DNA of 64,000 nt from Microbacterium helvum (lineage in GTDB: Bacteria > Actinomycetota > Actinomycetes > Actinomycetales > Microbacteriaceae). This document shows, piece by piece, positions 16,196 to 23,952 of the stretch. Below the pieces are notes generated by a model. It was given only the letters and a program-made list of their open reading frames with translations, was not told the DNA's origin and made no database searches. A program made the translations under genes and the position numbers. Within the stretch, counting starts at the first letter, position 1. The number at the start of each line of letters is the position of its first letter. The stretch covers positions 1 through 64,000 of the forward strand of contig NZ_JACXZS010000016.1 of NCBI RefSeq assembly GCF_014779795.1, given 5' to 3'.

Positions 16196-17166
16196 GCCAG
16201 CGCCGCGCTCAGGGCTTCGATGTTCGCCTGCATCCACGAGACATAAGTCTCTCCCTTCGGGAGCGTCTCTGAGAACGCGATCGTCGGGACGCCCTGCTCG
16301 TCGGCCGCCGCGACGACAGCCTGCGTCTCCGCGCCGCCGGTCTGCGTGTTCGTGATGAGCACACCGACCGAGCCGCCGCGGATCAGATTCAGCGCCTCCA
16401 GCAGTGTCGCCGGCGCGACGTCCTGCTCCTCCTCGACGGCCTCGCTGAACGCGTCGGGAGTGACGTTCACGAGCCCCGCATCCTCAACGAGGTAGCCCGG
16501 CACGGGCTCGGTCATGAACACCTGCTCGCCGCCGTGCGCGGACTCGATGTCGGCGAGCGCGGCGTCGAGGCCGTCGAGATCGGCGCCGAACGCCTTCGCG
16601 TTCGCCGCGAAGTCCGCCGCGCGGTCGGGGTCGAGCTCGCCGAGTTCGTCCGCGATCTCGTGCGCGACCGCGCGGATGGTGTCGACGTCGTACCAGACGT
16701 GCTCGTTGAACCCCTCGATGTGGTCGTGGCCCTCGTGGTCCTCGTCGGCGTGGTCCTCGTCGTGGTCGGCATCATCGTGATCGTCGGCATCCGCGGGCCA
16801 CTCCGGCGAGGACTCGGCCGCCGTGATGACGGGTGCCTCGGTGCCGCTGGAGTCGATCAGCCCGTCGACGAACGCGTCGTATCCTCCGCCGTTCTCGATG
16901 ATGAGGTCGGCCTTCTTCACGATCAGCTGGTCGCGCGCGCTGGGCTCGAACGAGTGCGGGTCCTGCGAGGCGCTGGAGACGATCGAGGTCACGTCGACAG
17001 CATCCCCGCCGATCTCGGACGCGATCTGCCCGTACACGTTGGTCGACGCGACGACCTGCAGCCGCCCGCCCGTCCCCGCGTCAGCACTCGTCGCGCACCC
17101 CGCGAGGACGAGAGTGGATGCCGCAGCCAGGCCGAGCAGGGTGAGCAGGCGTCGAGAGTCGTTCAT
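16192..17166 (-). CDS. znuA: zinc-binding lipoprotein of ABC transporter (ZnuA/TroA family)
   Basis: A 324-residue cluster-A1 substrate-binding lipoprotein: signal peptide with lipobox LAGC (Cys near 24), then LQVVASTNVYGQIASEIGG typical of TroA-fold metal binders. Likely ligands are the DPHSFEPS His near 68, a second His in the NEHVWYD block, and conserved Asp/Glu near the end. An Asp/His-rich loop (about 128-152, repeated DDHDDADHDED pattern) is the hallmark of zinc-specific members. The start at 17166 is fixed by the signal peptide. A Zur-like box ends 21 bases upstream of the ATG, predicting repression in zinc-replete cells. First gene of znuA-znuC-znuB. Confidence 0.95.
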   Translation of the reverse strand: MNDSRRLLTLLGLAAASTLVLAGCATSADAGTGGRLQVVASTNVYGQIASEIGGDAVDVTSIVSSASQDPHSFEPSARDQLIVKKADLIIENGGGYDAFVDGLIDSSGTEAPVITAAESSPEWPADADDHDDADHDEDHADEDHEGHDHIEGFNEHVWYDVDTIRAVAHEIADELGELDPDRAADFAANAKAFGADLDGLDAALADIESAHGGEQVFMTEPVPGYLVEDAGLVNVTPDAFSEAVEEEQDVAPATLLEALNLIRGGSVGVLITNTQTGGAETQAVVAAADEQGVPTIAFSETLPKGETYVSWMQANIEALSAALA

Positions 17167-17186
17167 GTCACCGACTCTAACGCTAA

Positions 17187-17201
17187 TGAGAATCGTTCTC
17201 A
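17187..17201. promoter_or_regulatory. Zur/Fur-type operator TGAGAATCGTTCTCA
   Basis: Arms TGAGAA and TTCTCA are perfectly complementary around TCG, a close match to the TGANAATNNTTNTCA pattern of actinobacterial Zur and Fur boxes. It sits 21 bases before znuA and 92 bases before the divergent membrane-protein gene at 17293, so it could control both. Confidence 0.88.
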
Positions 17202-17292
17202 AATCACCCTCCGCCCTCTGCTTCGTTCGAACAGGGGTCTGGGGTGGGGTGTCGGGGGGCCGGAGCCGCGGGGGCGCGCTAGGGTCGGGGCC

Positions 17293-17946
17293 GTGCTCCC
17301 GAAGGCCGTGCAGCGCTCGCTGCTTCTCGCGCTCCCGTTCCAGGTGGGTGCGCTCGCGCTCGCGATCGTGCTGCGAGCCGTCGGCCTCCCCAGTCAGGTG
17401 CTGCTCACGGCGCTGCTCGCGCTGTCGATGTGGGCACCCGCGGCGTCGGAGCTGCTGTTCCGCACCACCCTGCCGCGGGCGCTGCAGCTGCACTACCTGA
17501 TCTTCATCACGCTCGGCCCGTTCGCGGGGAGCGCGCTGAACGTGTACGCGGCGATCGCCGACTGGGACACCCTCATCCACTTCGACTCGGGCGTCCTCGT
17601 CGCGTGGCTCGGCATGCTGTGGGTACGGCGCGTCGAAGAGCGCGTGCAGGCGCCCCTGCCGGCATGGTTCGGCCTCGCGGTCATCCAGCTGACCACGATG
17701 GCGTTCGCGGCGATGTGGGAGATCTGCGAGTTCGCGAGCGACCACCTCATCGGCACGGTCTCGCAGAACGGCAGCCTCGACGACACGATGACGGACATCA
17801 TGGCGGGCACCGTCGGCGGTCTGTTCGCAATCGCGCTGCTGCTGATCCTGCGCCGGCCGCGCACGCTCGCCCCCGGCTCGCTGCTGCGCAGCGGACGCCA
17901 CCGCCGTGAGGTGGCCGAAGAGGCGCCGACCGCCGGCGAACACTGA
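17293..17946 (+). CDS. YjdF-type inner membrane protein (DUF2238)
   Basis: A 217-residue protein with about six membrane helices. Family landmarks are DTLIHFDSGVL near residue 95 and WEICEFASD near 143, matching the HFxSG and WExxE(F/W)xxD motifs of DUF2238/YjdF proteins; the acidic and His residues could bind a cation. It ends in a hydrophilic, Arg-rich tail. GTG at 17293 follows AGGGTCGGGG; longer frames on this strand merely oppose znuA. Divergent from znuA across a Zur-like box, which suggests a connection to metal supply (inference). Confidence 0.75.
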   Translation: MLPKAVQRSLLLALPFQVGALALAIVLRAVGLPSQVLLTALLALSMWAPAASELLFRTTLPRALQLHYLIFITLGPFAGSALNVYAAIADWDTLIHFDSGVLVAWLGMLWVRRVEERVQAPLPAWFGLAVIQLTTMAFAAMWEICEFASDHLIGTVSQNGSLDDTMTDIMAGTVGGLFAIALLLILRRPRTLAPGSLLRSGRHRREVAEEAPTAGEH

Positions 17947-17963
17947 GCGGCGGCATCCATCCC

Positions 17964-18088
17964 GCCCGTCAGCGCACGACGAAACGCAGCCCGGCAGCGC
18001 ACGACGCAGCCCAGCCCGTCAGGGCACGACGAGACCCCGCCCGTCAGCGCACGACGCAGCCCAGCCCGTCAGCGCACGACGCAACTCA
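17964..18088. repeat. 25-bp tandem repeat, five copies, in register with the E2 stop
   Basis: Units begin at 17964, 17989, 18014, 18039 and 18064; the consensus is GCCCGTCAGCGCACGACG plus a variable 7-base tail. The last unit ends at 18088, the first base of the E2 stop codon read on the minus strand, so the array starts exactly at that TGA. It fills the space between the convergent YjdF-type and E2 genes. Confidence 0.93.
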
Positions 18089-19450
18089 GTCGAGCAGCAG
18101 TGCGGGCTCTTCGAGGATCGAGGCGACGTCGGCGATGAAGCGCGACATGCCGTCGCCGTCGATCACGCGGTGGTCGAACGAGCCTGCGACCGTCGTCACG
18201 AAGCGGGGGCGGACCTCACCGTCGACCACCCACGGCTTCTGGCGGATCGTGCCCATGGCCACGATGCCCGCCTCGCCGGGGTTGATGATCGGGGTGCCGG
18301 CATCCATCCCGAACACGCCGATGTTCGTGATCGTGATGGTGCCGCCCTGCTGGTCGGCGGGGCTGGTCTTGCCCTCGCGCGCGGTGAGCGTGAGCTTCTC
18401 GAGGGCCTTGGCGAGCTCGCGCATCGACAGGTCCTGGGCGTCCTTGATGTTCGGCACCAGCAGCCCGCGGGGCGTCGCGGCCGCGATGCCGAGGTTGACG
18501 TAGCGGCGCACGCGGATCTCGGCGCCGCCCTCGGCGTCCACCCACGCGGCGTTGACCATCGGCGTGCGGCGTGCGGCCCAGATCACGGCGCGCGCCATGA
18601 TGAGCAGCGGCGAGACCCGGATGTCGGCGAAGTCGGGCGAGGCCTTCAGCCGCTTGACGAGCTCCATCGTGCGCGTCGCGTCGACGTCGGTCCACACCGA
18701 CACGTGCGGCGCAGAGTACGCCGACTGCACCATGGCCGACGACGTCGCCTTGCGCACTCCCTTGACGGCGATCGTCTCTTCGCGGCCCGCGGCGTCGGGC
18801 GCCGGCGTCGCGGGAGCCACGACGGGAGCCACTCGCGCAGGCGCCGGGATCGTCTCTTCGCGCACGTCGCCCCACTCGGGGGTCTCGATGTTGCGGAACA
18901 CACTGGCCTGCGACGCGTGCTTGACGACGTCGTCGCGGGTCACCTCGCCGGCCGGGCCGCTGGGCGTCACCGCGGCGAGATCGACCCCGAGATCGCGCGC
19001 GAGCTTGCGGATCGGCGGCTTGGCGACGACGCCGACGGATGCCGCCACCCGCTCCTCGGCCGGCGCCGCCGGCTTGCGGCGACGCGACTGCACGTGCCCG
19101 CCGGTCCCGTACCCCACGAGCACGGCGCCCTCGCCCGCCTCTCCGGCCTCGGCAGGTGCGCCGTGCTCGGACTGCCCGACGGTCGCGGGGGACGAGGCAT
19201 CCACTCCCGCGCCGGAGGCGATCGTGATGATCGGGGCCCCCACGTCCACGGTGTCGCCCTCGGCCGCGAGCAGCTCACCCACGGTGCCGGCGAACGGCGA
19301 CGGCAGCTCGACGAGCGACTTCGCGGTCTCGATCTCGACGAGCACGTCGTTTACGGCCACCGCCTCGCCGGGCGCGACGCGCCACTGGACGATCTCGGCC
19401 TCGGTGAGTCCCTCGCCGACATCGGGGAGGACGAACGTCTGCGTGCTCAT
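18086..19450 (-). CDS. 2-oxoacid dehydrogenase E2, dihydrolipoamide acyltransferase
   Basis: A 454-residue E2 with one lipoyl domain (1-77; lipoylated Lys44 in EIETAKS), an Ala/Pro linker, a peripheral-subunit-binding domain (about 140-175, PPIRKLARDLGVDL) and the catalytic acyltransferase core (about 225-454) with the active-site His in SFDHRVIDGDG near 427. It transfers acyl groups to CoA within the multi-enzyme complex. The ATG at 19450 (MSTQTFVLPD) fits lipoyl-domain starts. It is third in the E1-alpha, E1-beta, E2 order; a hairpin sits in the 130-base gap before it. Whether the substrate is pyruvate or branched-chain 2-oxoacids cannot be settled; one lipoyl domain and an alpha2beta2-type E1 favour the branched-chain type. 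Confidence 0.93.
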   Translation of the reverse strand: MSTQTFVLPDVGEGLTEAEIVQWRVAPGEAVAVNDVLVEIETAKSLVELPSPFAGTVGELLAAEGDTVDVGAPIITIASGAGVDASSPATVGQSEHGAPAEAGEAGEGAVLVGYGTGGHVQSRRRKPAAPAEERVAASVGVVAKPPIRKLARDLGVDLAAVTPSGPAGEVTRDDVVKHASQASVFRNIETPEWGDVREETIPAPARVAPVVAPATPAPDAAGREETIAVKGVRKATSSAMVQSAYSAPHVSVWTDVDATRTMELVKRLKASPDFADIRVSPLLIMARAVIWAARRTPMVNAAWVDAEGGAEIRVRRYVNLGIAAATPRGLLVPNIKDAQDLSMRELAKALEKLTLTAREGKTSPADQQGGTITITNIGVFGMDAGTPIINPGEAGIVAMGTIRQKPWVVDGEVRPRFVTTVAGSFDHRVIDGDGMSRFIADVASILEEPALLLD

Positions 19451-19479
19451 ATCAGGGTCCTTTCGCGGCATCCCACCAC

Positions 19480-19538
19480 TTCACTTGCGCTGAACGTACG
19501 CGAAACCGCCGTCGCAGCGTACAAACAGCGCAAGTGAA
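19480..19538. repeat. imperfect 22-bp inverted repeat, copy 2, inside the dehydrogenase operon
   Basis: Arms 19480-19501 and 19517-19538 match with three mismatches. The right arm is nearly identical to the 9693-9715 arm. The element separates E1-beta from E2, where it might attenuate transcription or protect mRNA ends. Confidence 0.85.
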
Positions 19539-19580
19539 CACGGATGGGGGCGTTCATCGGCGGAATGCGGGAGACACCGG

Positions 19581-20582
19581 TCAGTAGGCGAGGGACCGGT
19601 CGACGGCCTCGAGGATGCGGTCGGCATCGGGCAGGTAGACGCCCTCGAGCTTGGCCGCGGGGAAGGGCACGTCGAAGCCCGACACGCGCAGCACCGGGGC
19701 CTCGAGCGCGTAGAAGGCCTGCTCCATGACGGTCGCCGCGACCTCGGAGCCCAGCGACGTGAAGCCCTGGGCCTCTTGCGCGTAGACCATACGGCCGGTG
19801 CGACGCACGGACTCCAGGATGGGGCCGTAGTCGATGGGCGACAGCGAGCGCAGGTCGATGACCTCGATGCTCGTGCCCTCGGCCTCGGCGAGCGCGGCGG
19901 CCTGCAGCATCGTCGTCACCATCGCGCCGTGGCCGACGAGGGTGACGTCGGTGCCGCGGCGGACGACGCGCGACGCGTGCAGCGGCAGCGCGCGGGCGGT
20001 CGTGTCGACCTCGCCCTTCATCCAGTACTTCGCCTTGGGTTCGAGGAAGATCACCGGGTCGGCCGAGGCGATCGCGTCCTGGATCATCCAGTAGCCGTCG
20101 TTCGGCGTCGACGGGCTCACCACGCGCAGGCCCGGAGTGTGCGTGAAGTACGCCTCGGGGCTCTCCTGGTGGTGCTCGACGGCGCCGATGTGCCCGCCGT
20201 AGGGGATGCGGATCACGACGGGCATCGGCAGCGCGCCCTCGTGCCGGTTCGTGAGCTTCGCCAGCTGGGTCGTGATCTGGTCGAAGGCCGGGAACACGAA
20301 TCCGTCGAACTGGATCTCGACGACCGGACGGAAGCCCGCCATCGCGAGGCCGATCGCGGTGCCGACCAGGCCCGACTCCGCCAGCGGCGTGTCGAGCACA
20401 CGCTGCTCGCCGAACTCGGCCTGCAGCCCCTCGGTCACGCGGAACACGCCGCCGAGCTTGCCGATGTCCTCACCCATGAGCAGCACGCGGTCGCTGCCGG
20501 CCAGCGATGCGCGCAGGCCCGCGTTGATCGCGCGGCTGAGCGGCAGGTTCTCCGGCTGCTGAGCCTGTCGAAGCTCGGTCAT
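19581..20582 (-). CDS. 2-oxoacid dehydrogenase E1 component, beta subunit
   Basis: A 333-residue E1-beta. It has the transketolase pyrimidine-binding half (about 10-190), with LMGEDIGKLGGVFRVTEGL near 40 carrying the conserved Glu that activates thiamine diphosphate and LAESGLVGTAIGLAMAG near 75, and the C-terminal half (about 205-325) that contacts E2. The ATG at 20582 overlaps the E1-alpha stop (ATGA). The first residues, MTELRQAQQPE, are partly encoded by a dispersed palindromic word (CTTCGACAGGCTCAG), unusual for a conserved enzyme and probably a recent N-terminal extension. Works with E1-alpha to decarboxylate a 2-oxoacid. Confidence 0.93.
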   Translation of the reverse strand: MTELRQAQQPENLPLSRAINAGLRASLAGSDRVLLMGEDIGKLGGVFRVTEGLQAEFGEQRVLDTPLAESGLVGTAIGLAMAGFRPVVEIQFDGFVFPAFDQITTQLAKLTNRHEGALPMPVVIRIPYGGHIGAVEHHQESPEAYFTHTPGLRVVSPSTPNDGYWMIQDAIASADPVIFLEPKAKYWMKGEVDTTARALPLHASRVVRRGTDVTLVGHGAMVTTMLQAAALAEAEGTSIEVIDLRSLSPIDYGPILESVRRTGRMVYAQEAQGFTSLGSEVAATVMEQAFYALEAPVLRVSGFDVPFPAAKLEGVYLPDADRILEAVDRSLAY

Positions 20583-21745
20583 GCCTGGCCTCCCTCGAAG
20601 GATGCCTCGTACGCGGCGAGCCACCGGCGCTGCTCTTCGATCAGCGGATGCTCCTCGGAGTAGACGTGCGCGAACATCGAATCGGCGTCGATGCCGTCCA
20701 GCGCGTTCGTGCGCTCACGGATGTCGGACGCGACCGCCTGGGCCTCGGCATCCACCTCGGCGAAGAACGCGTCGGACGCACCGCGACCGAGCATGAACGC
20801 CTTCATGCGGGCGATCGGGTCGCGGCGGCGCCACGACTCCTCTTCGTCGGACGTGCGGTACTTGGTGGGGTCGTCGCTCGTGGTGTGGGCGCCCAGCCGG
20901 TAGGTCATCGCCTCGATCGCCCGCGGGCCTGCGCCGGAGCGGGCCTCGTCGAGCGCAGCGTGCGTGACTGCCCAGCTCGCCAGCACGTCGTTGCCGTCGA
21001 CGCGGATGCTCGGCATGCCGTAGCCCTCGCCGCGCTTGTAGAGCGGCGAGCGCGACTGCGTGGCGACCGGCACCGAGATCGCCCACTGGTTGTTCTGCAG
21101 GAAGAACACCTCGGGTGTGCGGTAGCTGTTCGCGAAGACCATCGCCTCGTGCACGTCGCCCTGGCTGGACGCGCCGTCGCCGTAGTAGACGACGACGGCT
21201 TCGTCGCGCTCGGGATCGCCGGTGCCGCAGCGGCCGTCGAAGACGAGGCCCATGCCGAAGCCCGTCGCGTGCAGCGTCTGAGACCCGAGCACCAGCGTGT
21301 AGATGTGCGTGTTGCCGTTCTCGGGGTCGGTCGGGTCCCACCCGCCATGGGTCAGTCCGCGCATCACCCGGATGATGTCGATCGGGTCGACACCGCGGAT
21401 GCGCGCGACGACATGCTCGCGGTACGAGGGGAAGATGTGGTCCTGCGGGCGGGCCGCGCGGGCCGAGCCGACTTGCGCGGCCTCTTGCCCGTAGCTCGGC
21501 GGCCACAGGGCGAGCTGCCCCTGCCGCTGCAGGTTGGTGGCCTGCACGTCGAACGCGCGGATCACCGCCATGTCGCGGTAGAAGGTCTCGAGGTCGGTGT
21601 CGCTCAGGCCGTCGACGGCCTCGCGGTACCGCTCGGCGGCGGGCGTGGGCGCGAATGTCCCGTCCGCTTCGAGGAAGCGGACGGTCGCGGAGTCTTCGGC
21701 CGGTGCCGTGGCGTCGGTCATCACCGAGTCTTCGGGCGGGGTCAC
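20579..21745 (-). CDS. 2-oxoacid dehydrogenase E1 component, alpha subunit
   Basis: A 388-residue E1-alpha. The thiamine diphosphate motif GDGASSQGDVHEAMVFA begins at residue 189 and ends with QNN at 217-219, the canonical GDGX(25-30)NN pattern. The phosphorylation-loop-like YRLGAHTTSDDPTKYR follows near 290, typical of branched-chain or acetoin-type E1-alpha. Two starts are possible (21745 or 21721); either leaves a short variable N-terminus. It begins four bases after the aminotransferase stop, so the four genes probably form one unit. Decarboxylates the 2-oxoacid and acylates the E2 lipoyl group. Confidence 0.93.
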   Translation of the reverse strand: MTPPEDSVMTDATAPAEDSATVRFLEADGTFAPTPAAERYREAVDGLSDTDLETFYRDMAVIRAFDVQATNLQRQGQLALWPPSYGQEAAQVGSARAARPQDHIFPSYREHVVARIRGVDPIDIIRVMRGLTHGGWDPTDPENGNTHIYTLVLGSQTLHATGFGMGLVFDGRCGTGDPERDEAVVVYYGDGASSQGDVHEAMVFANSYRTPEVFFLQNNQWAISVPVATQSRSPLYKRGEGYGMPSIRVDGNDVLASWAVTHAALDEARSGAGPRAIEAMTYRLGAHTTSDDPTKYRTSDEEESWRRRDPIARMKAFMLGRGASDAFFAEVDAEAQAVASDIRERTNALDGIDADSMFAHVYSEEHPLIEEQRRWLAAYEASFEGGQA

Positions 21746-21749
21746 CGTT

Positions 21750-22862
21750 CTACGCTAGCCCGCGCCCCGCGTGGCCTTCTGGGAGGTCCTTCACAACGGA
21801 TGCCGCGATCCGTAGGACCTTCTCGACAGACTCCTCTTCACCGACGGAGATCCGGATGCCGTCACCGGCGAACGGGCGGACGATCAGTCCGGCCTCTTCG
21901 AAGGCCCCCGCGATGGCGAGCGTCTCGTCGCCGGCGGGGAGCCACACGAAGTTGCCCTGCGCGGTGGGCACGTCCCAGCCGGCGGCCCGCAGCGCGGCGG
22001 CGAGGCGGTCGCGGCGCTCGGCGATGACGCCGACGCGTTCGAGCAGCTCGTCCTCGACCTCGAGGCTCGCCAGAGCCGCCTCTTCGCCGAACGCGGTCAC
22101 CGACAGCGGGATCGCGGTGCTGCGCGCGGCGTCCAGGATGCGCGGATGCCCGACGGCATAGCCGACCCGCAGCCCTGCGAGCCCGTATGCCTTCGAGAAG
22201 GTCCGCAGCACGACCACGTTGGGATGGGCGCCGCTCGCGAGCACCGTCTTACCGTGCACCGCGTCGGGGTCGGTGACGAACTCGGCGTACGCCTCGTCGA
22301 GGATCACCAGGATGTCGGAGGGCACCTTCGCGATGAAGGCGTCGAACGCGGCCTGCGTGACGATCGGGCCGGTGGGGTTGTTGGGGCTGCACACGATGAT
22401 GGCGCGCGTGCGGTCGGTGACCCCAGCAGCCATGGCGTCGAGGTCGTGGCGGGCGCCCGCGGCGAGCGGCACCTGCACGGCGTTCGCCCCCGCGACCACC
22501 GCGAGCCACGGGTACGCCTCGAAGGAGCGCCAGGCGTACATGACCTCGTCGCCGGGACCCGCCGTCGCGAGCACGAGCTGCGCGAGGATCGACACGCTGC
22601 CGGCGCCGATGTGCACGCCGTCGGCGCCGACGCCGTACCGCTGGCCCAGACGCTCACGCAGGCGTGCGGCCGTGGCATCGGGGTAGCGGTTCAGCGCGGT
22701 CGATGCCTGCACGCGCTCCAGCACCCCGGGCAGCGGGTCGAACGGGTTCTCGTTGCTCGACAGCTTGAACGCCTCGGCGCCGGCCTGCTTGCCCTGCTTG
22801 TACGGGGGCAGCGCGGCGACCTCGGGGCGCACGCGAACGGGAAGATCGGGAGCGTCGGTCAC
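21750..22862 (-). CDS. HisC-type aminotransferase (histidinol-phosphate or aromatic)
   Basis: A 370-residue fold-type I PLP aminotransferase. KLSSNENPFDP (about 33-43) is the HisC/Pat signature, SPNNPTG is at about 159-165, Asp189 lies in LDEAYAEF, the PLP lysine is Lys224 in RTFSKAYGLAG, and the substrate-arginine region GDGIRISVG is near the end. In actinobacteria such genes next to bkd/pdh clusters are often annotated as phenylalanine or aromatic aminotransferases (pat) rather than HisC of histidine synthesis; no his genes are nearby, which favours that reading. It could feed 2-oxoacids to the dehydrogenase encoded directly downstream (inference). Confidence 0.88.
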   Translation of the reverse strand: MTDAPDLPVRVRPEVAALPPYKQGKQAGAEAFKLSSNENPFDPLPGVLERVQASTALNRYPDATAARLRERLGQRYGVGADGVHIGAGSVSILAQLVLATAGPGDEVMYAWRSFEAYPWLAVVAGANAVQVPLAAGARHDLDAMAAGVTDRTRAIIVCSPNNPTGPIVTQAAFDAFIAKVPSDILVILDEAYAEFVTDPDAVHGKTVLASGAHPNVVVLRTFSKAYGLAGLRVGYAVGHPRILDAARSTAIPLSVTAFGEEAALASLEVEDELLERVGVIAERRDRLAAALRAAGWDVPTAQGNFVWLPAGDETLAIAGAFEEAGLIVRPFAGDGIRISVGEEESVEKVLRIAASVVKDLPEGHAGRGLA

Positions 22863-22887
22863 GCCCCCAGTCTACGAATCGGAGCGA

Positions 22888-23259
22888 CTATGCACGGGGG
22901 ACGAGGTACGATTCCCAGACGGCTGCCGACGCATCGAGATCGACGCGTCCCTCCGCCGCGCCGATCACGAGGTCGAAGCCCTCGTCGGTCGTCATGTCAT
23001 GGCGGTACCCGTTGAGCCAGAGGAAGGTCACCGTGAGGGTCCACCCGCTGCGCTTGTTGCCGTCCACGAACGGGTGGTTGCGCACCACGCTCTCCATGAA
23101 CGCGGCCGCCTTGAGCGACAGCGTGGGGTAGGCGTCGTCGCCGAACAGCGTGGTCGCGGGCCGCGCAAGCGCGGAGGCCAGCAGTCCGGCGTCGCGCACG
23201 TGGAACCCGAGTCGCCGCGCAATGTGCAGCGCGTCGTCGAGAGTGAGGAACTCGGTCAC
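22888..23259 (-). CDS. doc: Doc-type toxin (Fic fold, death-on-curing family)
   Basis: A 123-residue Fic-fold protein. The motif HPFVDGNKRSG (His62, Asp66, Lys69, Arg70) is the Doc variant HxFx(D/N)(A/G)NKR: Lys replaces the Gly of AMP-transferring Fic, as in Doc, which phosphorylates EF-Tu and stops translation. GTG at 23259 overlaps the antitoxin stop (GTGA). The pair order, antitoxin first, is typical for type II toxin-antitoxin modules. The toxin appears intact. It sits alone between housekeeping metabolism and small membrane genes, as a chromosomal module. Confidence 0.9.
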   Translation of the reverse strand: MTEFLTLDDALHIARRLGFHVRDAGLLASALARPATTLFGDDAYPTLSLKAAAFMESVVRNHPFVDGNKRSGWTLTVTFLWLNGYRHDMTTDEGFDLVIGAAEGRVDLDASAAVWESYLVPRA

Positions 23260-23456
23260 GCGTCTTCGAGACGCTGCAGCAGTTCGGCATCGTGGCTCAG
23301 CACGAAGTCGATTGCGTCGTCCACCGCAGATCGCCGACCGCGGCGCGCGACGACGAGTTCGACGCCCTGCACGACGAGGGAGTGCTTCGACACATGCTCG
23401 GCCTCAGCGATCGCGTCCAGTGCACGGTCGAGCTCTTCGGGCAGTCGTACGGTCAT
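23256..23456 (-). CDS. ribbon-helix-helix antitoxin paired with Doc
   Basis: A 66-residue protein beginning MTVRLPEELDRALDAIAEAE, the strand-helix-helix pattern of MetJ/Arc/CopG proteins, followed by an acidic tail that would neutralise the toxin. The classical Doc partner is Phd; here the DNA-binding part is RHH instead. Start at 23456 has GAGGAG eight bases upstream; two earlier in-frame ATGs are less well spaced. A palindrome 23 bases upstream of the start is the likely self-repression site. Confidence 0.85.
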   Translation of the reverse strand: MTVRLPEELDRALDAIAEAEHVSKHSLVVQGVELVVARRGRRSAVDDAIDFVLSHDAELLQRLEDA

Positions 23457-23478
23457 CGCCATCTCCTCAGGGTAAGTA

Positions 23479-23495
23479 GATACCATTTCGGTATC
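23479..23495. promoter_or_regulatory. operator palindrome GATACC-ATTTC-GGTATC of the TA module
   Basis: Six-base perfect arms around a five-base spacer, placed just upstream of the antitoxin ribosome-binding site in an AT-richer stretch. Expected binding site for the RHH antitoxin. Confidence 0.75.
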
Positions 23496-23555
23496 AAGGG
23501 CTCGGCATCACGAATGCTGGCCGCCGGGGACCGCCCGTGGAAGACTGGGCGCACC

Positions 23556-23945
23556 ATGGGCTTCCTCATCCGCGTCGTCGTCAACGCGTTCGCGATCTGG
23601 GTCGTCACCCTGATCCCGGCGCTCCAGGTCACCGTCGTGCCGTTCCCGCCGGGTGACACGCTGCAGATGGTGCTGACGCTCCTGATCGTCGCCGCCATCT
23701 TCGCGCTGGTGAACACGATCATCGGCACCGTCATCAAGGTGCTGGCTTTCCCGATCTACATCCTCACGCTCGGCCTCATCGGCCTGCTGATCAACGGCTT
23801 CCTGCTGTGGCTCACCGCCTGGCTCACGCACTGGTGGAACTGGGGTCTGCGCGTCGAGGACTTCTGGTGGGGCCTCGTCGCCGCGATCGTCATCTCGCTC
23901 ATCAACTGGATCTTCGGGATCTTCCTGCGCCCCAAGAAGGACTGA
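23556..23945 (+). CDS. phage-holin-4-like membrane protein (PF04020 family)
   Basis: A 129-residue protein with four hydrophobic helices (about 5-25, 35-57, 60-82, 100-122). The IKVLAFPIYILTLGLIGLLINGFLLWLTAW stretch matches the YvlD/holin-4 superfamily pattern, a widespread uncharacterised group with members in cell-envelope stress regulons. Ends KKD. ATG at 23556 is followed immediately by the first helix. Divergent from the toxin-antitoxin pair and convergent, seven bases apart, with the hydrolase-domain gene. No holin activity is implied. Confidence 0.8.
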   Translation: MGFLIRVVVNAFAIWVVTLIPALQVTVVPFPPGDTLQMVLTLLIVAAIFALVNTIIGTVIKVLAFPIYILTLGLIGLLINGFLLWLTAWLTHWWNWGLRVEDFWWGLVAAIVISLINWIFGIFLRPKKD

Positions 23946-23952
23946 CGCGGCG

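Noticed and set aside
16534..17292. Longer N-terminus for the YjdF-type protein
   Set aside because: The added part would be the antisense of znuA and its promoter; GTG at 17293 has a ribosome-binding site.
17167..17943. Upstream extension of znuA
   Set aside because: A longer start would bury the signal peptide and run through the Zur-like box and the divergent gene.
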